From a virus: a DNA stretch of 26,769 nt. The notes under the pieces were generated by a model. That model was not told the DNA's origin, did not search any database, and worked only from the letters and a program-made list of their open reading frames with translations. A program made the translations under genes and the position numbers. This document shows, one piece after another, positions 23,239 to 26,769 of the stretch. The stretch is from positions 1-26,769 of the IMG/VR virus record IMGVR_UViG_3300025645_000379; one strand, written 5' to 3'. Each line of letters begins with the position of its first letter. Position 1 is the stretch's first letter.

Positions 23239-23478
23239 TTAACCCCTTGCGTATTGCATCATAAATCTGATATGTTCAAGTCTAGCAGCGCCTTTCCGAC
23301 TTGCTAGGTTCCCTAACCATATGGCAACATCATTGCCCGACTTGCCAACCCCGCACCAGATACCCTTAGTTTCAAACTTGCCGCCTTTACCCGCTGTTAT
23401 CCACTGCCCCGCCTGTAGGCCTTTTCTCTGCTCTTGTGTTAAAGACCATATGTCTACTGTTTTTTGATACTTTGCCAT
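23239..23478 (-). CDS. Small protein, 79 aa, unknown
   Basis: It starts at ATG 23478 after AAGGAT and ends 2 nt before the winged-helix gene. The protein is basic and beta-rich (LQAGQWITAG, GIWCGVGKSGNDVAIWLGNL). I recall the 'LQxGQWI...G+...G' opening from other phage hypothetical proteins. No catalytic residues are evident. Confidence 0.6.
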   Translation of the reverse strand: MAKYQKTVDIWSLTQEQRKGLQAGQWITAGKGGKFETKGIWCGVGKSGNDVAIWLGNLASRKGAARLEHIRFMMQYARG

Positions 23479-23502
23479 GATGCTTTATCCTTTCTTTTAT
23501 AT

Positions 23503-23655
23503 TTAGTTTAGGGCCACGTGTGTGGCATAAATGATACAGAAGACGCCTATAAGGGCGCCTAAGGCGCTTAAGCCTATGCTTAGGTACTTATCTAGCCTTT
23601 CCTGCTTGCGTACCTCACAGGACGCCTCTAGGCGCTTGTGCTTATAATCTTTCAT
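23503..23655 (-). CDS. Small single-TM protein, 50 aa
   Basis: ATG at 23655 is preceded by GAGGTAAC at ideal spacing, and 50 codons end TAA at 23503-23505. The N-terminal half is highly charged (KDYKHKRLEASCEVRKQERLDKY). Residues 25-47 (LSIGLSALGALIGVFCIIY) form a membrane segment. The protein would insert with the charged part in the cytoplasm. Function unknown; an inner-membrane factor such as a superinfection or lysis-control peptide is possible. Confidence 0.6.
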   Translation of the reverse strand: MKDYKHKRLEASCEVRKQERLDKYLSIGLSALGALIGVFCIIYATHVALN

Positions 23656-23677
23656 TGTGTTACCTCTTTAGTTTTAG

Positions 23678-24079
23678 TTATTCAATACCAAAGCCCGCTA
23701 TTGTGCCATCATATGACACTGTACACAAGCTTGCCTTTGTTACTTTGTCGCTTGTGCCTTTAATTACAAAGTGAGGCGCTTTATAGGGATTATAGGAGAC
23801 TATTGTAACCTTGTGTATAGTATCTAAAGAGCCATAAACTGGCCCTAAAGAGCGTCCTTTGTATGGCTTAAAGCCTATAGTATTCAATAGTAGGCCTTTT
23901 ACGTATGCGTGTACATTCTTTTGCTTTTCCTTGAGCACTTTCTGGCGTCCCGCTTCGTTAACCACAAAGTCTGCCCATGCTATATCTACGCTTTTCGCAT
24001 GGCCTAACACAAGGCCACTAGAGGCGCTTTTAATGCTTATAAGGCCGTTATGTAGATTCCTGTATACTGATACTTTCAT
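23678..24079 (-). CDS. Conserved phage protein of unknown function, 133 aa
   Basis: The ORF is open from 24142, but the ATG at 24079 lies 1 nt after the upstream stop with a GGTGG site and gives MKVSVYRNLHNGLISIK. I recall this start, together with VVNEAGRQKVL and KQKNVHAYVKGLL, as a conserved phage protein in many hosts, with no function assigned. Residues 15-80 appear alternately strand and helix; no membrane segment remains once the correct start is used. It is coupled to the Cys-containing gene upstream. Confidence 0.65.
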   Translation of the reverse strand: MKVSVYRNLHNGLISIKSASSGLVLGHAKSVDIAWADFVVNEAGRQKVLKEKQKNVHAYVKGLLLNTIGFKPYKGRSLGPVYGSLDTIHKVTIVSYNPYKAPHFVIKGTSDKVTKASLCTVSYDGTIAGFGIE

Positions 24080-24080
24080 A

Positions 24081-24836
24081 TTAAGCCACCATAACGCTAG
24101 GGATAACCATAGCAGATTTAAATTTACTTGCGCCACTACCATGTACAGTTATGGCGACATTCTTTTTGGTTCCATCGCACAGGCCACAGTCTACGCATTG
24201 TAGGCCTTCACTATCTGCTAGGCATTCTATTTCACCATGGTCTAAACTATCGCCTTCAAGCGCCACTCTAAACGTATGGGCGCCCATGCTTTGGTATTTA
24301 CGGGCTTGCTTAGGCGTGTCTGCGCTTACCATACATAGGTCGATAAAACGCTTGTCAAAGCCCTTATGCGCTATCTGGTGCGTATATCCTGTATGGCCTA
24401 GGCCTAGGCTAGCTATTAAAGCCATGGTTTCATAAGGCGCGGCACTAGGATCGCCATAGGCGCCTAAGCGTGTTTTACGATGGGCAAAATAGGCGCCATG
24501 TAAAGCCATGTCAAACTGTGGATATATACCACGTTTAAAGCCTTTATAAACGGCATTTGGCGCTTGACCTACGTTTACATAACAGGTAGTGCCACGATGG
24601 GGACAATGGCCGCACACGTTTTCATCTGCGCCAGTTTTAATGGCTTCTACTGGATTAGTATTAGCGTCTAAAATCCATGTCTGTACCATGTCACCCGTCT
24701 TGTCATTTGTAGTTTGCATAGTGGCAATGACTACAATTTCAGCGCCTGTGAGCATAGACGGGCCTTGATACATAATGTACCCACGTGATTTGGGCGCTTT
24801 AGTTTTAACCTTGATTTTGTTTGTGCCTAGTAACAT
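24081..24836 (-). CDS. Conserved Cys-motif phage protein, 251 aa, unknown
   Basis: ATG at 24836 follows GAGGT. The central motif CGHCPHRGTTCYVNVGQAP (C75, C78, C85) followed by AVYKGFKRGIYP recurs in many phages as far as I remember, but I know of no established function. A second cysteine cluster (ECLADSEGLQC, then CVDCGLCDG; about 203-221) lies near the C-terminus, so one or two metal or iron-sulfur sites are likely. The middle (GAYGDPSAAPYETMALIA; GYTHQI) has the look of a barrel-like enzyme. It is the largest gene of the unknown block and is coupled to the 133-aa gene. Confidence 0.65.
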   Translation of the reverse strand: MLLGTNKIKVKTKAPKSRGYIMYQGPSMLTGAEIVVIATMQTTNDKTGDMVQTWILDANTNPVEAIKTGADENVCGHCPHRGTTCYVNVGQAPNAVYKGFKRGIYPQFDMALHGAYFAHRKTRLGAYGDPSAAPYETMALIASLGLGHTGYTHQIAHKGFDKRFIDLCMVSADTPKQARKYQSMGAHTFRVALEGDSLDHGEIECLADSEGLQCVDCGLCDGTKKNVAITVHGSGASKFKSAMVIPSVMVA

Positions 24837-24847
24837 GGTGATACCTC

Positions 24848-25055
24848 ATTTATTGTTTATGCTTGCGTTATGTAATTGGCCTAAGTCTAACCTTGCTTTC
24901 TTAGCCATTTACGATATAGAAATTGTTGCCATTGTGTTGCTTTGGCGGCTTCTATAGCAGCAAGGTATTTTTTAATCATATCAGTCGTATATATAGTCAT
25001 TTGTAATACTCCAGTTATTTATTGTTTATGCTTGCGTTATGTAATTGGCCTAAGT
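24848..25055. repeat. 39-bp perfect direct repeat flanking a 37-aa gene
   Basis: Positions 24848-24886 and 25017-25055 are identical over 39 bp (beginning ATTTATTGTTTATGC and ending TTGGCCTAAGT), 169 bp apart. The left copy begins right beside the stop codon of the 37-aa gene at 24887; the right copy ends 16 nt upstream of its ATG. On the minus strand both copies are open in the frame LGQLHNASINNK. This resembles a small duplicated or inserted cassette, perhaps from the tail of a tiny gene. Confidence 0.85.
24887..25000 (-). CDS. Tiny gene inside the repeat pair, 37 aa
   Basis: ATG at 25000 has a GGAGT ribosome binding site 7-11 nt upstream and opens 37 codons (MTIYTTDMIKKYLAAIEAAK...) ending TAG at 24887-24889. 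The peptide is basic and helical with three Trp/Tyr-rich positions near the end. It lies exactly between two 39-bp repeats. No family is known. A short overlapping ORF of 20 codons (24908-24846) runs through the left repeat but lacks a ribosome binding site. Confidence 0.45.
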   Translation of the reverse strand: MTIYTTDMIKKYLAAIEAAKATQWQQFLYRKWLRKQG

Positions 25056-25084
25056 GTAACTCAAGCCAATTAGAAAATACAAGT

Positions 25085-25267
25085 CTAGTTATTTACTGTA
25101 GTCTCTACCAGTTGAAAGGCCATACAATCCATTATTGTGCCCGTAATACCCGCTTTTTTGAATTGGTTAAGTATCTTAGATGCCTCCTCAAGCGTCTCAT
25201 ATACCCTAGTAAAAGCAATATCAGTGGTTCCTAGTGTGTGAATGGTGAGTTTATATGCTTCCATCAT
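25085..25267 (-). CDS. Small protein, 60 aa, unknown
   Basis: The ORF opens at 25291, but the ATG at 25267 lies 5 nt after GGAGC and overlaps the upstream stop as ATGA, so it is preferred. The sequence (MMEAYKLTIHTLGTTDIAF...) reads as a small alpha/beta domain: strand, helix (LEEASKILNQFKKAG), strand. No motif is recognised. Confidence 0.55.
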   Translation of the reverse strand: MMEAYKLTIHTLGTTDIAFTRVYETLEEASKILNQFKKAGITGTIMDCMAFQLVETTVNN

Positions 25268-25563
25268 GTGCGCTCCTGATAATCTGACCATGCTGCTATT
25301 TCATCATCATTAAAATAGTGTCCATTGTGGAAGCCACCATTCGCCCATACCCACGTGACAAACTCAAGCTTGTCATTTTGTGCCATAACTACGTAATGAT
25401 GATCGTCATGGAAGTCTGTATCCTTCCACGACATGATGGCGATACCTTTACCTCTAGCAGTATTAAACATATGACGTTGAGCCTTCATGCTAGCCTCTAG
25501 CCATTCCTCATGCTTAAGGCCTTGTGCGTCTATTTGTGCGTCTGTGGTGTAGTTAGTAGTCAT
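25264..25563 (-). CDS. First gene of the leftward arm, 99 aa, unknown
   Basis: The frame is open from 25650, but the ATG at 25563 has AGGAG at 25571-25575 upstream and gives MTTNYTTDAQIDAQGL; this start is preferred. The protein holds a HDDHHYVV cluster, FVTWVWANGGFHNGHYF and a final acidic helix, with many His and Trp. It could bind metal, but no family is recognised. It is the gene nearest to the origin-like region, so probably among the first expressed leftward. Confidence 0.6.
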   Translation of the reverse strand: MTTNYTTDAQIDAQGLKHEEWLEASMKAQRHMFNTARGKGIAIMSWKDTDFHDDHHYVVMAQNDKLEFVTWVWANGGFHNGHYFNDDEIAAWSDYQERT

Positions 25564-25642
25564 AGTAATGCTCCTGTGGCCTGTGGCCTGTTGTATTGAT
25601 GACACTAGACTTAATGCAATACACGTGCCAACAATGTTAAAC

Positions 25643-25771
25643 CTAGGCATAGCAAGGGCTAGAGGCTATATAGGCATAAGCAAGGCATAGCACCAATGCA
25701 CCATAGTAGTGCATAAATATGACGTTATATTGACACTATTGCCTGATAACTAGGCATGGCAAGGGCTAGAG
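25643..25771. repeat. 22-bp direct repeat in the control region
   Basis: Positions 25643-25664 and 25750-25771 match in 21 of 22 bases (CTAGGCAT, then A or G, then GCAAGGGCTAGAG), 107 bp apart. A degraded relative (TAGGCATAAGCAAGGCATAG) lies near 25671-25691. They bracket the first of the three 15-bp dyads, suggesting a repeated binding region. Confidence 0.65.
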
Positions 25772-25811
25772 ACACGCACCATTATAGTGCTAGGGCGCAC
25801 CATTGTAGTGC
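25698..25811 (-). promoter_or_regulatory. Three 15-bp dyads (GCACCAT-N-NTAGTGC), possible operators and promoter
   Basis: Near-identical inverted repeats lie at 25698-25712, 25776-25790 and 25797-25811, each of the form GCACCATnnTAGTGC. Read on the minus strand their centres resemble -10 boxes: TACTAT, TATAAT (exact, 25786-25781) and TACAAT. No good -35 box is seen, so a promoter here would need an activator or be weak. A dimeric DNA-binding protein is the natural ligand; the winged-helix gene at 22925 is a candidate. Confidence 0.6.
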
Positions 25812-25999
25812 GGGTATCTTAAGCAAGTATCATGCCAAGTTTATACCTGCGCCTTTCTATTGTGCGCACGTGCGTACCTAACACATAAGTAAACCAATGT
25901 AAACAATATAAGCTTAAATAGAGTAAATACTTTACCCATGTCATAGCATAGGTATTCACTAGCATGTCATAGACGAGCATATAGAGGCCTTAATGGGCC

Positions 26000-26286
26000 T
26001 GTGGATAAGTTATGTAACTTATGTACAGGTTATGCACAGGTTACTCATGTCTCCATAGGCACCCACACTGGCACACACTTGTAAACCTGTGACTACACAA
26101 GCCACAATAGTCACGCTATTGACAACCAGTGTAAACCTGTGGTAACTCATGGGCCTGTGGATAAACCTGTGTACTTCCTGTGGATAACTCACGGGCCTGT
26201 GGATAACTTAAGGACTTGAGTTATCCACAGGCTACCTCAGACCCTGTGGATAACCAGTGTATAACCAGTTAGTAACCTGTGGATAA
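26000..26286. other. Cluster of consensus DnaA boxes, probable replication origin
   Basis: The exact DnaA box TGTGGATAA occurs at 26000, 26156, 26179, 26198, 26245 and 26278 (left ends), and its complement TTATCCACA at 26221-26229. TTATGCACA at 26030-26038 fits the relaxed consensus. Most lie in the longer form CCTGTGGATAAC, and GGGCCTGTGGATAA occurs three times. Next to it is an AT-rich zone that could unwind. This is the layout of a bacterial origin. A DnaA-controlled promoter or a site that titrates DnaA is the alternative. Confidence 0.75.
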
Positions 26287-26334
26287 CTTTAGGGGGCGGG
26301 AGGGCTGGCGTTGGCTGTAGTTACAGTGGCTACC

Positions 26335-26351
26335 ACCTAAGCACAAAAAAG
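26335..26351. repeat. 17-bp copy of the sequence beside the central terminator
   Basis: ACCTAAGCACAAAAAAG at 26335-26351 is identical to 11905-11921, which leads into the bidirectional terminator stem. Here the stem's continuation is absent, and a shorter AAAGTA/TACTTT hairpin follows instead. Confidence 0.6.
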
Positions 26352-26502
26352 TAGCATTTTACTTTGACAAAAGTCAATAAAAGATTACAAAAGAAAACAC
26401 AGGTAAACCCTTGGTGTACATGGGGATGAGAGTTATTCTCATGTGTAACCTAAAGGAAGAACATTAGTTACATAAAGTTACAAAAGAAACACAAGAAATA
26501 TA

Positions 26503-26531
26503 TTGACATTCTGCTCTAAATATGTTATAAT
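26503..26531 (+). promoter_or_regulatory. Perfect sigma-70 promoter pointing right (early genes)
   Basis: TTGACA at 26503-26508, a 17-nt spacer and TATAAT at 26526-26531 match the consensus at all 12 positions. It would be read by host RNA polymerase as soon as DNA enters the cell and drive genes beyond the right edge. The bases after the -10 box (ATACTTAAG) resemble those after the leftward promoter at 22300-22328. Confidence 0.93.
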
Positions 26532-26580
26532 ATACTTAAGTTGTAAAGCTTCTACTTAAGAACCTTTTAGTTATTCATTA

Positions 26581-26750
26581 ATGATCAATTAAAGCACTAC
26601 TTAAGAATCTTTAGTATACTTAAGACTCTTACAGTTTATTCATAATGATCAATTAAAGCACTACTTAAGAATCTTTAGTATACTTAAGACTCTTACAGTT
26701 TATTCATAATGAATCAATTAAAGATTCTTAAGTATACTTAAGTAAGACTC
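26581..26750 (+). repeat. 64-bp tandem repeats with CTTAAG sites in an early leader
   Basis: Copies 26581-26644 and 26645-26708 are essentially identical (period 64), a shortened third copy starts at 26709, and a degraded one precedes at about 26546-26580. Each full unit has two CTTAAG sites, a GTATAC and an ATCAATTAAAG word. The third holds the 16-bp palindrome CTTAAGTATACTTAAG (26727-26742). There are eight CTTAAG sites between 26535 and 26742. All lie in the transcript made from the promoter at 26503. Confidence 0.85.
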
Positions 26751-26760
26751 AATCTCAACA

Positions 26761-26767
26761 AAGAGGT
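26761..26767 (+). promoter_or_regulatory. Ribosome binding site for a gene starting beyond the window
   Basis: AAGAGGT at the last bases of the window matches the AGAGGTAAC sites used by several genes here. A start codon is expected within about 10 nt to the right, which would give the first rightward early gene. Confidence 0.6.
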
Positions 26768-26769
26768 AA

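Larger units (their letters stand above)
25564..26769. other. Gene-free divergent control and origin-like region
   Basis: No protein gene with a credible start is seen in these 1.2 kb. The left part (to about 25900) carries repeats and dyads next to the leftward genes. The middle (26000-26286) holds DnaA boxes. The right part (26335-26530) is AT-rich with an AAAGTA/TACTTT hairpin, a TTGAC/GTCAA hairpin, an ATGAGA/TCTCAT hairpin at 26426-26442 and two copies of TTACAAAAGAAA (26385 and 26478). The end carries a promoter, tandem repeats and a ribosome binding site. Confidence 0.75.

Noticed and set aside
23859-24203. Plus-strand ORF of 114 codons
   Set aside because: It is antisense to two coupled leftward genes (23678-24079 and 24081-24836) whose junction and starts are convincing.
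23520-24560. Many GGCGCC/AGGCGC and CCTAGG words
   Set aside because: They fall mainly in coding sequence and can be explained by codon choice for Ala and Gly. No ordered spacing was seen.
24846-24908. 20-codon minus-strand ORF running through the left 39-bp repeat
   Set aside because: No ribosome binding site is seen and it overlaps the 37-aa gene. It is kept only as a hint to the origin of the repeat.
25729-25760. TTGACA on the plus strand as a promoter
   Set aside because: No acceptable -10 box lies 16-18 nt downstream.
26364-26395. TTGACA in the AT-rich zone as a second rightward promoter
   Set aside because: At the right distance the sequence is not a -10 box. The word is part of a small TTGAC/GTCAA hairpin.
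26581-26750. Tandem repeats as a CRISPR array
   Set aside because: The 64-bp units abut each other with no spacers, and no cas gene is nearby. They are plain tandem repeats in a leader.
1-26769. tRNA genes, integrase, transposase or phage RNA polymerase
   Set aside because: None was found when reading all frames and looking for cloverleaf-like sequences by eye. A tRNA could still be missed without a covariance search.

Overview
The window looks like part of the genome of a lytic, T7-like (podovirus-type) marine bacteriophage. The structural arm reads rightward (1-11903). The replication and nucleotide-metabolism arm reads leftward (25563-11966). The two converge on a bidirectional hairpin terminator at 11916-11953. 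The gene set (adaptor and nozzle proteins, large Gln/Gly-rich ejection proteins, T7-type DNA polymerase, primase-helicase, endonuclease I and 5' exonuclease, class I ribonucleotide reductase, no RNA polymerase in the window) recalls the roseophage SIO1 / vibriophage VpV262 group; that placement is inference. Two perfect E. coli-type sigma-70 promoters, consensus DnaA boxes and moderate AT richness fit a gammaproteobacterial host but do not prove it. No tRNA, integrase, transposase or CRISPR was seen.

Layout of the + arm: 1-1491 holds seven small proteins, one cut by the window edge; 1505-1909 is a three-TM holin; 1906-4115 encodes tail adaptor and nozzle candidates; 4118-4903 is a small collar-type fibre; 4903-11903 encodes four large proteins, probably carried in the virion and ejected. 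Many neighbours share TAATG or ATGA stop/start overlaps, so translation is probably coupled.

Layout of the - arm, in transcription order: a block of unknown small genes (25563-22331); a strong promoter (22328-22300) with a 200-nt leader; SSB candidate, primase-helicase, SleB-type hydrolase, DNA polymerase, HNH nuclease, 5' exonuclease, a small Cys-rich protein, endonuclease I, a small acidic protein, a DUF3310-type protein, GH24-like lysozyme, an unknown, thioredoxin/glutaredoxin, NrdA, NrdB and an unknown. Together these would degrade host DNA, recycle it to dNTPs (RNR plus its reductant), copy the phage genome and help lyse the cell.

The most interesting part is the 1.2-kb gene-free stretch 25564-26769. 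It has three near-identical 15-bp dyads, a cluster of seven exact TTATCCACA-type DnaA boxes plus one TTATGCACA in about 290 bp, an AT-rich zone, a perfect TTGACA-17-TATAAT promoter pointing right, and 64-bp tandem repeats full of CTTAAG. It looks like a bacterial-style replication origin joined to a divergent early control region, which is unexpected for a T7-like phage. The other perfect promoter (22300-22328) has a related leader, suggesting one shared control scheme. About nine small genes without long ORFs are added from overlaps and ribosome binding sites; several starts were moved to internal ATGs with better Shine-Dalgarno sites.
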